Shown here piece by piece: positions 51,179 to 61,026 of a stretch of DNA of 64,000 bases. The stretch is from Luxibacter massiliensis (lineage in GTDB: Bacteria > Bacillota > Clostridia > Lachnospirales > Lachnospiraceae): NCBI RefSeq assembly GCF_900604355.1, contig NZ_UWOE01000001.1, forward strand, positions 1,674,001 to 1,738,000, written 5' to 3'. The position numbers were made by a program, and so were the translations under genes. The notes beneath the pieces are model-generated. The model was not told the origin of the DNA and made no database searches. It saw only the letters and a program-made list of their open reading frames with translations. Positions within the stretch are counted from its first letter, which is position 1; every line of letters begins with the position of its first letter.

Positions 51179-53614
51179 CTATTCGCCCTCCAGTTTCTTC
51201 CTATATTTTTTGTTCTCCCGCAAATTTCGAAAATATCCAGCGATCAGTTTTTTCAATCCTTTGAAAAAATATCCGTTTACCATCGTTACCAACCCGTCTG
51301 CCATCTCCATACTGACCATCCCGCCTGTCATTTTTGCAATTCCCCGAAACGGCATATTATAGATAAAAAGTATATTCAAATTTGGTCTGCCTTTCTTTTC
51401 ACTTTTTTCCTTCATATGAGTCAGTATTTTATAGATAGTTCTGCCAATCCTGCTTTTTGCGTAATAAAGCTGGCAGACCGCATCATTTAATTGCAGTTCC
51501 CCTGACCATACTCCATCTGGTATTTCTTCCCCGAGAAGCCGTTCAAACTCTTCCTTACTTACATTTTGTATCTGTCCGGAATAATAAGCGGGCATTTCCT
51601 CTTTCTTATACGGCTGTTTTTCCGTTGTTCCTGTAACCTCTAATATTCCTGACAGTCTGATGTCAGCGCTGCTGGCCCCAATCATAATCTGATAGGTTCC
51701 CCCTTCAGTCTCCCAATCATTTGTACTGACATTCCAGTACCGGAACGTTTTATCATCGAAAGGCAATTCTACTCTTCTGCTTTCTCCTGTTTTCAAAAAC
51801 ACTTTTGTAAATCCTTTTAGTTCTTTCGCGGGACGAAAAATTTCCGCCTCCAAAAGTCCCACATATAATTGTGCGATTTCTGCCCCGTCCTTTTTTCCTG
51901 TATTCGTCAAAGTAAAACTTACACCGTTTTCTTTCACAGCTAGCTCAGAATAAGAAAATGTTGTATAGGACAACCCAAAGCCGAACGGATATTGCACCTG
52001 GATTCTACACGTGTCATAATAGCGGTAGCCCACAAAGATACTTTCCCTATATTCAGAATTTCGCTCCTTGCTTGGAAAGAACTGAAATGCCGGGGTATCT
52101 TTATAGCAAAGTGGATAGGTTTCGGCTAATTTCCCGGAAGGATTTTTCTCTCCTGAAATCAGCTCTAACATTGCTCCTGCACCTGCCTGACCTCCCAGAT
52201 AACCATGAAGAATTCCTTTACAGTACATTTCCCATGACATTTCTATCACTGATCCTGCACTCAGCACACCAATGATATTGGGGTTTACCTCTTTTAGTTC
52301 CTTTAACAACTCAATCTGGTTATCAGGAATCCTCATATGTTCCCGGTCCATTCCCTCCGATTCACTGATTTCATCCAAACCAAAACAATAAATAATCACA
52401 TCAGAACACTTTGCAAGTGTAATTGCTGCAGATTGGAGGCCGTTGTCTTTCTTGCCATCTCTTCTGTAACCTTTTGCGTAACCGGTAAAATCCGGGAAGT
52501 ACGTTTCTGCCATGTCCTTTATATTTTCTATCTTTGTGGGATTTACCATCGAAGAGCCGGCCCCCTGATATCTTGGCTCTCCGGCAAAGTCTCCGACAAT
52601 CCCCACCCGGCATTTTCTGGGAAGCGGCAATATGTAGTCTTCATTTTTTAACAATACCGTGCTTTCCACAGACGCTTTCCTTGCAAGCACATGGTGTTCA
52701 TCAGCCAGTTCCTTACCAGCCTGTTTCTCTTCCCATGTTTTTTCCGCCTCAGACAGTTCCATCACCGCATCAAGAAGCGGCCCGACACAGCAGTCCAATT
52801 CTTTCATACTTAATTTTCCGGTTTGCACCGCAGAAATAATTTCCCGCGCAGAATCAAATCCGGGAGCCGGCATCTCCAGATTTGAGCCTGCTGCAACTCC
52901 GGCAGCATGGTCATTGGACGCGCCCCAGTCAGTAATCACAATTCCGTCAAACTTCCAATCTTTACGGAGAATATCCTGAAGAAGATGTTTGTTCTCATTT
53001 GCATATACACCATTGACCTCATTGTAGCTTGACATGATTGCCTTTGCTTGTCCCTCTTTTATGGCAATCTCAAATCCTGTCAGGTAGATTTCCCGCAGTG
53101 TCCGCTCATCCACTACCGCATTCATCGCCATTCTTCGGAGTTCCTGACTATTCACTGCAAAATGCTTCGGGCAAGCATATACTCCCTCACTTTGTATTCC
53201 TCTTACATAGGCAGCCGCCATTTTCCCTGACAAATAAGGATCCTCTGAAAAATATTCAAAATTGCGTCCGCACAGTGGACTCCGCTTGATATTCAATCCG
53301 GGTCCCAATAAAATATGTACCTTCTGGAACACTGCTTCTGTCCCAAGAGCTCTGCCAATTTCTTCCCCAAGATAACAGTCCCAACTGTTTGCTATGGTCG
53401 CCGCTGTTGGAAAGCAGGTCGCAGGAAGAGAGGCATTAAGGCCAAGATGATCTCCTGCCCCCGCCTGTTTCCGTAATCCATGAGGACCGTCAGAACAAAA
53501 AACAGATGGAATTTCCAGACGTGAAAAATCCCTCGTCTGCCATGTGTTTTTTCCACTTAAAAAAGCTGCCTTTTCCTCCAGTGTCATCTGATTGATTAAT
53601 GCTTGATATTTCAC
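51179..53614 (-). CDS. GH3 beta-glycosidase, standard domain order, cytosolic
   Basis: An 811-residue glycoside hydrolase family 3 enzyme without signal peptide. It has the TIM-barrel domain (SDGPHGLRKQ, the KH pair at 150-151, nucleophile Asp229 in GIVITDWGAS), the alpha/beta sandwich with a probable acid/base Glu in SESEGMDRE, and a fibronectin III-like domain. After about residue 650 comes an unusual basic tail of some 150 residues with a short hydrophobic segment (YFFKGLKKLIAGYF). It probably splits beta-glucosides, but sugar specificity is not evident. It is coupled with the second GH3 and GtrA. Confidence 0.92.
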   Translation of the reverse strand: MKYQALINQMTLEEKAAFLSGKNTWQTRDFSRLEIPSVFCSDGPHGLRKQAGAGDHLGLNASLPATCFPTAATIANSWDCYLGEEIGRALGTEAVFQKVHILLGPGLNIKRSPLCGRNFEYFSEDPYLSGKMAAAYVRGIQSEGVYACPKHFAVNSQELRRMAMNAVVDERTLREIYLTGFEIAIKEGQAKAIMSSYNEVNGVYANENKHLLQDILRKDWKFDGIVITDWGASNDHAAGVAAGSNLEMPAPGFDSAREIISAVQTGKLSMKELDCCVGPLLDAVMELSEAEKTWEEKQAGKELADEHHVLARKASVESTVLLKNEDYILPLPRKCRVGIVGDFAGEPRYQGAGSSMVNPTKIENIKDMAETYFPDFTGYAKGYRRDGKKDNGLQSAAITLAKCSDVIIYCFGLDEISESEGMDREHMRIPDNQIELLKELKEVNPNIIGVLSAGSVIEMSWEMYCKGILHGYLGGQAGAGAMLELISGEKNPSGKLAETYPLCYKDTPAFQFFPSKERNSEYRESIFVGYRYYDTCRIQVQYPFGFGLSYTTFSYSELAVKENGVSFTLTNTGKKDGAEIAQLYVGLLEAEIFRPAKELKGFTKVFLKTGESRRVELPFDDKTFRYWNVSTNDWETEGGTYQIMIGASSADIRLSGILEVTGTTEKQPYKKEEMPAYYSGQIQNVSKEEFERLLGEEIPDGVWSGELQLNDAVCQLYYAKSRIGRTIYKILTHMKEKSEKKGRPNLNILFIYNMPFRGIAKMTGGMVSMEMADGLVTMVNGYFFKGLKKLIAGYFRNLRENKKYRKKLEGE

Positions 53615-53629
53615 GAAACTCTTCCTTTC

Positions 53630-56600
53630 CTACTGTTCCCCCTGAACTTTTTCTTTTCTCATTGTACGCTTCCCATTAACCACTATATTTAACACACAAG
53701 CAATCGCACCAGTAATTCCTAGAGCCAATCCCTGTTTTATGTAATCATCTCCGGCAAGAATACATACCGCCATTCCTGCACCAAAGATAAGTACACCGCA
53801 TATTCCAGATAGAATAGAACTGAGTTTCCTGCGCTTCTCTGTATCGTTCTTTAAATTCCATGTCGCCAAAACCGCTGCAAGGACTGCTATCCCCGCAAAA
53901 ACTACGTCTAGTACATACAAACCCTTCTGCCATAATGGTATAATCTTGACTATTTGGCTGCTGCTGGACAACCCATTCATTGTGTTCGATCTTGAGATTG
54001 CAAATGTAATATTTTTTGCTGCCCGCTGCATAGATGTAATCACCGTATTGTTCATATCCTCATCGGAGAGAACCCACAGTTCTGAGTCGGTGTTCAGCCA
54101 CAAATCTGTACCCGCAGCCAGTCCGGCCCTCAAATCTTCATATGCAAATACTTCGAAAGAGGCCTGGTCAGTGATTGCCACTCCCTCAAATCCCCATTCG
54201 TTCCGAAGTATTTCTGTCATGAGCCCGTAATGAGCGCCCGCCCATTTTGTTCCAACCCGGTTCATGCCGACCATCACTCCATGTGCATTTCCTTCACGGA
54301 CCGTTATCTCAAAAGGTTCAAGATATAATTCCCGGATACTCTGCTCATTTGCCATAATCGAGACACCCATCCGGTTAGTTTCCTGATCGTTCAATGCAAA
54401 ATGCTTCATATAGACAAGCACACCTTTACTCTGTGCGCCTTTTACAACCGAAGCTCCCATTTTCCCGGACAGATAGTTGTCTTCTGAAAAGTACTCAAAA
54501 TTCCTTCCGCTGTATGGTGTCCGGTGAATATTCATTGCAGGAGCATACCATCCGGTCACCTCAAGTTCAAGGCTGTCTTCACCGATACATTTACCAAACT
54601 CTTCCGCCAGTTTGTCATTCCATGTGGAGCCTAGTACGATTTCCGGCGGATAGGATGTGCCGTTCTCGCCGCCTACCAGAGTGCTGGAGATTCCTGCTGG
54701 GCCGTCTTTATCCTGTGTGGACGGAAGCTGTGTGGAATCAATTCCCATGGTCGCATATCCTCCGACACGTACAAGCTTATCCAGTTCTTCTGCGCTCATC
54801 TGTGAAATCAATGAATCCCATAGCGGATCATCGTACTCTGTTTCCATCAACATAGCGGTTGTCAGTTTTCCAAACTCTTCATCATACGTCTCTGTGACTG
54901 CCTTTTCCTCAACTGTATCTTCCACTACTGGTATCTTCAATGCTTCCACAAATGTCTCCGGAGCTGTGAAATTCCCGCCAGCATAGGTAGATGGCCATGT
55001 CCCTTCCCAGTCACTTCTGCTTAAGTATCGGAAATTTTCATCATACCTGGCGATATCCGCATCTTTAAACTGATTGCCAATGGCAGATTCCGTTTCTTTC
55101 GATACCGCATAAGTTGTACTGTCCAGACTTTCTATTGTTACTTGTGCCGCCAACTCCATATTTCCTTCGGCATCCATCTGGTTTGTTGTCGTATATCCTT
55201 TTTTCGCAAGAATGTTATTCAGGGCATTATGGACATCTGTGCCTACTGCAAAATAATAATCCCCTGCCTCCATAATATAAGTACTATATCCCTTCGCATC
55301 ATAGGTTTTCATAATTTCTTTTGGGATCTCTACAGTTACTGTCTCCGATGCTCCCGGTTTCAGCATTCCTGTTTTTGTATAACCGGCCAATTCCACTGCA
55401 GATTTTTCAATCTGGTTCTGTCTGTCATATTCTGTGTAAGGAGACTGCATATAGACTTCTACTGTATGTTTTGCCTCCACATCTCCTGTATTCTTTACCG
55501 TCAGTTTCGCAAGATACTGCTCTTCTGCTTCCTCTAATATAAAGTCAGAATAGGTGAATTCCGAGTAAGACAGACCGTAGCCAAAGGGATATTGCACCTC
55601 TTCCGTATAGTTATAATTTTCCGCCTTTTCGTTCCCCAATACAACGTCTTCATATCGCGTCTCATAATACCGGTATCCCACATAGATACCTTCACTGTAA
55701 ACCATATAAGTATTCCCGAAACTTTCCTGACTATTCACAATGTGATAGGCTCCCAGGTTCTGCATCGCAGGTGCACTTTGACTGTCATACGCATAGGTGT
55801 CTGTCAGTCTTCCGGAAGGAGAGACTTCTCCGTTCAGAAGTTCCCCCACTGCAGACGCCCCGTTTTCTCCAAGTCCCCCAATCCACAGTACCGCATTAAT
55901 TCCCATAGACTTTAACACGCCAAGTTCCATTGGATTCTGTGTATTCAAAAGTACAACCACTTTTTCAAAATTCTGGCATGCGTAATTCAATACCTCTCTC
56001 TCCTGCTCATCAATCTGAAGATAATAGCTGCCGTTTTCAAGTGGTGTGCTCTGTATATCTGAACTCTCACCGCCGCTTCTCCCAATTACAACAATTGCCG
56101 CATCCTGATATTCTGTAAGACTGTTTTTCACCTCGTCCGTAAAGTTGGAAACTGGGGCTTCATTGACGGCAAACTCACCGTTTCCCATAGCATCCGGCAC
56201 TGTTTTTCTGTATTTAGCCCCGTCCCCTTCTGTATAAAAATTCTGCAGTGTTTCATTTGTGGCAAATCCAGCCTCTTTTAGTCCGGTATATAAATCTTTC
56301 GCTTTCGATGTGTCTACCGATCCTGCACCGCTCCCCCCGTAAACCGGATCCACGCTGTCCTGTCCGAATACCGAGATATGCGAGCCTGTTTTTAAAGGCA
56401 GTGTCCCGTCATTTTCCAAGAGAACCGCCCCTTCTGCTTCAATCTGTGTACTGACAGAACGCAGATAGTTTTCCCTTTCCTGATCATCGTCATAATCAGA
56501 TGAGAAATGCTCTGTCACCTCATCCTCAGAAGAAATAACCTTTTGGTTGGACATATTCAAGTAAACTGAAATGAGGTTGGAATAACGATCTGCATAGATG

Positions 56601-56686
56601 TTCCCTGCTACAAGTGCCACTATCGTTATAATGGCTGCAAACCATGCAACCCCCACTTGCAGGATTTTTCTTTTCTTTTGTTTCAT
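53630..56686 (-). CDS. Membrane-anchored GH3 glycosidase with swapped domain order
   Basis: About 1018 residues. An N-terminal membrane helix (ILQVGVAWFAAIITIVALVA) is followed by the alpha/beta-sandwich domain (EGAVLLENDGTLPLK), then a fibronectin III-like domain (FGYGLSYSEFTYS), and only then the TIM barrel (KHFALNDQETNRMG, nucleophile Asp in VAITDQAS). Three more membrane helices end the protein. In the usual GH3 the barrel comes first; the reversed order is known in a few ruminococcal and Butyrivibrio enzymes. The catalytic parts face outward. ATG 56686 follows GAGGAGAAAAGCT. Confidence 0.9.
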   Translation of the reverse strand: MKQKKRKILQVGVAWFAAIITIVALVAGNIYADRYSNLISVYLNMSNQKVISSEDEVTEHFSSDYDDDQERENYLRSVSTQIEAEGAVLLENDGTLPLKTGSHISVFGQDSVDPVYGGSGAGSVDTSKAKDLYTGLKEAGFATNETLQNFYTEGDGAKYRKTVPDAMGNGEFAVNEAPVSNFTDEVKNSLTEYQDAAIVVIGRSGGESSDIQSTPLENGSYYLQIDEQEREVLNYACQNFEKVVVLLNTQNPMELGVLKSMGINAVLWIGGLGENGASAVGELLNGEVSPSGRLTDTYAYDSQSAPAMQNLGAYHIVNSQESFGNTYMVYSEGIYVGYRYYETRYEDVVLGNEKAENYNYTEEVQYPFGYGLSYSEFTYSDFILEEAEEQYLAKLTVKNTGDVEAKHTVEVYMQSPYTEYDRQNQIEKSAVELAGYTKTGMLKPGASETVTVEIPKEIMKTYDAKGYSTYIMEAGDYYFAVGTDVHNALNNILAKKGYTTTNQMDAEGNMELAAQVTIESLDSTTYAVSKETESAIGNQFKDADIARYDENFRYLSRSDWEGTWPSTYAGGNFTAPETFVEALKIPVVEDTVEEKAVTETYDEEFGKLTTAMLMETEYDDPLWDSLISQMSAEELDKLVRVGGYATMGIDSTQLPSTQDKDGPAGISSTLVGGENGTSYPPEIVLGSTWNDKLAEEFGKCIGEDSLELEVTGWYAPAMNIHRTPYSGRNFEYFSEDNYLSGKMGASVVKGAQSKGVLVYMKHFALNDQETNRMGVSIMANEQSIRELYLEPFEITVREGNAHGVMVGMNRVGTKWAGAHYGLMTEILRNEWGFEGVAITDQASFEVFAYEDLRAGLAAGTDLWLNTDSELWVLSDEDMNNTVITSMQRAAKNITFAISRSNTMNGLSSSSQIVKIIPLWQKGLYVLDVVFAGIAVLAAVLATWNLKNDTEKRRKLSSILSGICGVLIFGAGMAVCILAGDDYIKQGLALGITGAIACVLNIVVNGKRTMRKEKVQGEQ

Positions 56687-56832
56687 AGCTTTTCTCCTCT
56701 GTTCCTTAAGATTTTTTATAACTTTTCTTAATTTATAACACTTGTCCACAATAATGTATTATAATATTCTTATCTTTATTATGTAAATTTTATATCACTT
56801 AGAAATATTTATACGAAAGGACTGGAAAAAAT

Positions 56833-57990
56833 ATGGATATAGAATTGATGTTGGAAAAATTCGTAAAATCTGTCCCCCTGACGAGTGCCTTTTACCAAGA
56901 AGGCAGGCTGAAAAAAATCCACAACGGGCAGGCTCTTTCAAACATACTTTCAGAACAGATTGCAAAAGAGTATCCTCCTGATGGAAACAATCTTCGCTTT
57001 CTCATTACTCCGGAATACCTGCAATTTGGATTTATTCGTCTGGAAGAAAACAACAGTTTCCTAGTTTTAGGTCCCGCCTCCCCATATGAACCAACATTAA
57101 ATCAGATAAACACCTTTTTGTCCACTTATAAAATTCCCAGACAGAATGGCGCTGATGCAGCAGGTTGGTTTCACCATATTCTTGTTATGGATACGCCCAG
57201 ATTTCGCAATCTCTTAGAATTCTTATACTATATTTTAACCGGGAACTCAGAAGAACCTCTAAGAATTTCCTATCACGCCACTAAAATGACTACTGTTTTT
57301 CATGCAGAAGATTTTTCAATAACAGGCCACTCCTTTCATAATCTGGAGAACTTGTCCGCTTCATGCATCAGGCATGGCCTTTACGACAAATTAGAGTCCA
57401 TGATCCGCAAAGATTTTAATGAAGTTATTTCTCCAGAACTCGCCCCTTCTGCTATCCGTTCTTTAAAAAATGCATTAATCAGCGCCACTGCCGTTGCATG
57501 CCGGAATGCAATTCAGGGCGGACTCTCTTATGATACTGCAATCTCCCTGTCCGACTATTATATTGCTCAGGCCGAAAAACTATCGATTTATACAGATATC
57601 AAACAAACGATTGAAAATATGCTCCTTGACTATGCCAAACGGGTTTCCATTATACAATCGTTTCATTCCGATTCAGCTACAGTGAATTCTATTTGCCGTT
57701 ACATCAACGCTCATATTTCCAATAAAATAACGGTAGCCGAAATCAGCGGCGCTGTCTCCTTGAACGCTTCCTATATCAGTCATCATTTTAAAGAAAAAAC
57801 TGGATGTTCAATTTCTGACTATATCAATATACAAAAAGTAAAAGAAGCAAAACATTTATTAGAATCTACCAACCTTTCACTTTCTGAAATTTCTGAAAAA
57901 CTAGCATTTTCCAGTCAGCAATATTTTCAGAAAATTTTCAAAAAGCAAGCCGGCATAACACCCTTGCAATACAAAAAGGAGCAGAGATAA
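56833..57990 (+). CDS. AraC-family regulator, divergent from the GH3 operon
   Basis: A 385-residue regulator with a long N-terminal domain of unknown ligand (about 1-280) and a C-terminal AraC helix-turn-helix pair (VAEISGAVSLNASYISHHF and SEISEKLAFSSQQYFQKIF). It is divergent from the GH3-GH3-GtrA unit across 146 bp and probably senses a sugar and controls that unit. The stop codon lies inside a GCAGAGA/TCTCTGC hairpin loop. Confidence 0.88.
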   Translation: MDIELMLEKFVKSVPLTSAFYQEGRLKKIHNGQALSNILSEQIAKEYPPDGNNLRFLITPEYLQFGFIRLEENNSFLVLGPASPYEPTLNQINTFLSTYKIPRQNGADAAGWFHHILVMDTPRFRNLLEFLYYILTGNSEEPLRISYHATKMTTVFHAEDFSITGHSFHNLENLSASCIRHGLYDKLESMIRKDFNEVISPELAPSAIRSLKNALISATAVACRNAIQGGLSYDTAISLSDYYIAQAEKLSIYTDIKQTIENMLLDYAKRVSIIQSFHSDSATVNSICRYINAHISNKITVAEISGAVSLNASYISHHFKEKTGCSISDYINIQKVKEAKHLLESTNLSLSEISEKLAFSSQQYFQKIFKKQAGITPLQYKKEQR

Positions 57991-57997
57991 TCTCTGC
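57981..57997 (+). terminator. Hairpin containing the AraC stop codon
   Basis: GCAGAGA (57981-57987) pairs with TCTCTGC (57991-57997). The three-base loop is TAA, the stop codon itself. A second small AGATTT/AAATCT stem and TCTCTTTT follow downstream. Confidence 0.6.
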
Positions 57998-58109
57998 CCC
58001 AGATTTGCTAAAATCTCTTTTGCATTTTCCCGGTAAATCTAAAAACAATTCAAATTGCTGGGTGAATTACTGAGTTGAAAGAAACATCATATCTGCGTAC
58101 CATCATATC

Positions 58110-60842
58110 CTACTCTGTCCGCAATGCAGTCACCGGATCTTTTTTCGCCGCTTTTTTCGAAGGAATCAGGCCGCCAAGCAACGTAAGTATCACACTGAGC
58201 GCTACTAACAGTACAGCGCTGACTGCCGAAAGCGAAGCATTTATATCTGCCGAACCGGTCAGCCTATGGATGGCCACATTTCCAGGAATCAAAAGAAGCA
58301 GAGTAATCCCGATACCAATTAATCCGGAGCAAAGTCCGATAATGAAGGTTTCTGCATTAAATACCTGGGAAACATTCCGTTTTGACGCTCCCATTGCCCG
58401 AAGAATACCGATTTCTTTTGTCCGCTCCAAAACAGAGATATAAGTAATAATCCCAATCATAATGGAAGACACAATCAAGGATACCGCTACGAATGCAATC
58501 AATACATAGGAAATTACATTTACTATCGTTGTAACAGAGGACATCAAAAGGCCTACATAATCCGTATAGCTAATCTGATCTTCCTCATCCACAGTTTTGT
58601 TATATGTGTCAATACTGTCTGTAATGGCTTCTTTATCCTCAAAACTATCTGCATAGATATTGATACCGGATGGTGCATCTGGATTTACATATCCAAAAGC
58701 AGCCATATTATCCTCATAAGAACCTGCAGAAATATAGGTGTCATAAATCATCAGCAGTTTTTCATCCTCGCCATCCCCGGCTCCTAAAACATATTGGTCC
58801 AGTGTTGCTGCCAATTCTTCGTCCGTCATGTCCAGCATTGTCTGCGCCATATCCGGGTCATCTGAATAGACAGATTCCAGAATCTCCCGACACATTTCTG
58901 CTTTTTCTGACTCATTCATATTTGAAATATATGCTTTGGCATCTGCAGCCTTTGCAGCGTCATCTGCCGGAGAAAACTCTGCACCGTTTAACACATTTTT
59001 ATTTTCAGATGCCTGCTGTGCCTGTACAACCGGACTTTCATTCGTATAATCAATCAAATATTCTGTTAACGCGCTGGTATAACCGACCGTCCCACTGACA
59101 GACGCATTATCCGCGTCTTCTGCCGGCCGTACTACTCCCGTCACCTTCAAATGAACGGCATTGTCCATAAGGCCTTCTATCTTGGTATCACTGTCGCCGA
59201 TATAATCAAATAATCCATGTTCGTTTTCTTCATACATGTCACAGGCCGGAATCAGATAAAAATCCTGGTTGCAGATTTCCTCATAGCTCCACTTCTGGGT
59301 TTTTAGTGCTACCTCCTCTCCTTCTTCTATCTGTTCCATCAATTCCTTGTACTCTGAGGAAGGGAGCGCGCCAAGTTCATATAAAGTGCTGGCAGAAATT
59401 TCATTGTTTTTATCAAGGATAAGTACGACCTCATCATATGCTTCCGGCCACGCACCATACAGAACCTCATAGCTGTCTGAAAGCGCGGGACTGATTGTCT
59501 GCCCCTCTGTTCCAGGCATTAATTCTTCAAAATTAGTGGAACCTGTTTCCACCATACCACTCATGCCTGACATCATACCGCCGCTTTCAGAGGAGCCGTC
59601 CTCCTCCAGAGTACTGCCATCTGTATTCACCAGCGTCCCTTCCGAATCATGGGTGTAAACAGAAAATATGGTGTCATAGGTATATGTGATACCATTTTCC
59701 CCAATATAGTTATGAATTTCACTGTCTGAATCTTCCAGATATTTTTTAAATTCCGTCAGATTGTTCTCCGTGATACTGGTGCTCATACTGGAGGCCATTT
59801 CCAGACTGGTTGAATCTGAATATACACCGTCCAGTTTGTGATCCGCCTCATCGGAAGCGCTGTCCGTACTCTCCTTTCCTGCAGCAAGCATACTAGATAA
59901 ATCCATGGACTGCGCTTCTATGCTAATTGGATAAGATGTCATAGTACTTTTCTGAAGATTTTCTATATAAGTATTAATTCCGGTGGATAATGACAGAATT
60001 AATGCAATCCCTATGATTCCTATAGAACCTGCAAAGGAAGTCAGCAGTGTCCTCGCCCTTTTTGTCCGCAGGTTATTGAATGATAAAGACAATGCAGTCC
60101 AAAAAGACATGGATGATTTACCCATATTTTTATGTTCCGGCTCCCTGACTTCACAAGCATCAATCTCATATGGGTCTGAGTCATCCACAATTCTTCCGTC
60201 TTTTAGCTTTACGATACGGGTCGCATATTCCTCAGCCAATTCCGGGTTGTGTGTGACCATCACAACCAGACGGTCCTTTGCCACTTCTTTTAAAAGTTCC
60301 ATGACCTGTACGCTTGTTTCTGTATCCAGCGCCCCGGTTGGCTCATCCGCCAGTAAAATATCTGGGTTGTTCACAAGGGCCCTTGCAATGGCAACACGCT
60401 GCATCTGCCCGCCTGACATCTGGTTTGGTTTCTTATGAAGCTGCTCTCCAAGTCCCACCTCATCCAACGCCTGTCTGGCACGCCTGCGCCGTTCTTCCCT
60501 TGAGATTCCTGAGATAGTCAGCGCCAGTTCTACGTTGGACAGCACCGTTTGGTGGGGAATCAGGTTATAGCTTTGAAATACAAATCCAATCGTATGGTTC
60601 CGATAGGAATCCCAATCTCTGTCCCTATACTTTTTGGTAGAGATAGAATTGATAATCAAGTCTCCGCTGTCATAGCGGTCCAGGCCACCAATAATATTTA
60701 AAAGCGTTGTTTTTCCAGAACCACTTGGCCCTAAAATAGCAACAAATTCATTATCTCTCAGATTCAGACTGACATCATCCAGCGCTGTCTGTATCAAATC
60801 TCCTGTTTTATATCGTTTCCTTAACTGCTTTAGCTGAAGCAT
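58110..60842 (-). CDS. MacB-like ABC ATPase-permease fusion
   Basis: About 910 residues. The N-terminal ATPase (1-235) has Walker A GPSGSGKTT, signature MSGGQMQR and Walker B LLADEPTGALD, all of the MacB/LolD type. A membrane helix near residue 265 leads to a very large acidic extracytoplasmic domain (about 300-760), followed by three helices with the FtsX motif SIMIGIITYISVLERTKEIGILRAMGAS. Such mechanotransmission-type proteins sense or release envelope stress or peptides. ATG 60842 follows AAGGAGGATTGCAA. The divergent two-component system is the likely regulator. Confidence 0.92.
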   Translation of the reverse strand: MLQLKQLRKRYKTGDLIQTALDDVSLNLRDNEFVAILGPSGSGKTTLLNIIGGLDRYDSGDLIINSISTKKYRDRDWDSYRNHTIGFVFQSYNLIPHQTVLSNVELALTISGISREERRRRARQALDEVGLGEQLHKKPNQMSGGQMQRVAIARALVNNPDILLADEPTGALDTETSVQVMELLKEVAKDRLVVMVTHNPELAEEYATRIVKLKDGRIVDDSDPYEIDACEVREPEHKNMGKSSMSFWTALSLSFNNLRTKRARTLLTSFAGSIGIIGIALILSLSTGINTYIENLQKSTMTSYPISIEAQSMDLSSMLAAGKESTDSASDEADHKLDGVYSDSTSLEMASSMSTSITENNLTEFKKYLEDSDSEIHNYIGENGITYTYDTIFSVYTHDSEGTLVNTDGSTLEEDGSSESGGMMSGMSGMVETGSTNFEELMPGTEGQTISPALSDSYEVLYGAWPEAYDEVVLILDKNNEISASTLYELGALPSSEYKELMEQIEEGEEVALKTQKWSYEEICNQDFYLIPACDMYEENEHGLFDYIGDSDTKIEGLMDNAVHLKVTGVVRPAEDADNASVSGTVGYTSALTEYLIDYTNESPVVQAQQASENKNVLNGAEFSPADDAAKAADAKAYISNMNESEKAEMCREILESVYSDDPDMAQTMLDMTDEELAATLDQYVLGAGDGEDEKLLMIYDTYISAGSYEDNMAAFGYVNPDAPSGINIYADSFEDKEAITDSIDTYNKTVDEEDQISYTDYVGLLMSSVTTIVNVISYVLIAFVAVSLIVSSIMIGIITYISVLERTKEIGILRAMGASKRNVSQVFNAETFIIGLCSGLIGIGITLLLLIPGNVAIHRLTGSADINASLSAVSAVLLVALSVILTLLGGLIPSKKAAKKDPVTALRTE

Positions 60843-60911
60843 TTGCAATCCTCCTTGTAGCTATTTTTCTTTCATTTTTTCATAAGCTACTATACAAGAA
60901 TTTGAAAAACC

Positions 60912-60996
60912 GAAAATAAACAATAACTGCTGATTTGATAAACTTTTTATAAAAACCATATCCTGTTTATTTTCAGTTTATCTTCCATGGTATAAT
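60912..60996. promoter_or_regulatory. Matched response-regulator sites in the divergent ABC/two-component promoter region
   Basis: GAAAATAAACA at 60912-60922 and its exact reverse complement TGTTTATTTTC at 60964-60974 face outward. Read toward the regulator, GTTTAT-TTTCA-GTTTAT is a direct repeat with an 11-bp period. Read toward the ABC gene, GTTTAT-TTTCG-GTTTTT is the same. A TATAAT at 60991-60996 follows on the regulator side. This fits one OmpR-type site per promoter. Confidence 0.6.
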
Positions 60997-61026
60997 AAAA
61001 AAAATAGAAAAAAGGAGGCTCATCCT

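Noticed and set aside
55142..55537. 131-codon plus-strand frame inside the large GH3 gene
   Set aside because: Antisense shadow of a strongly supported GH3 protein with no ribosome site.
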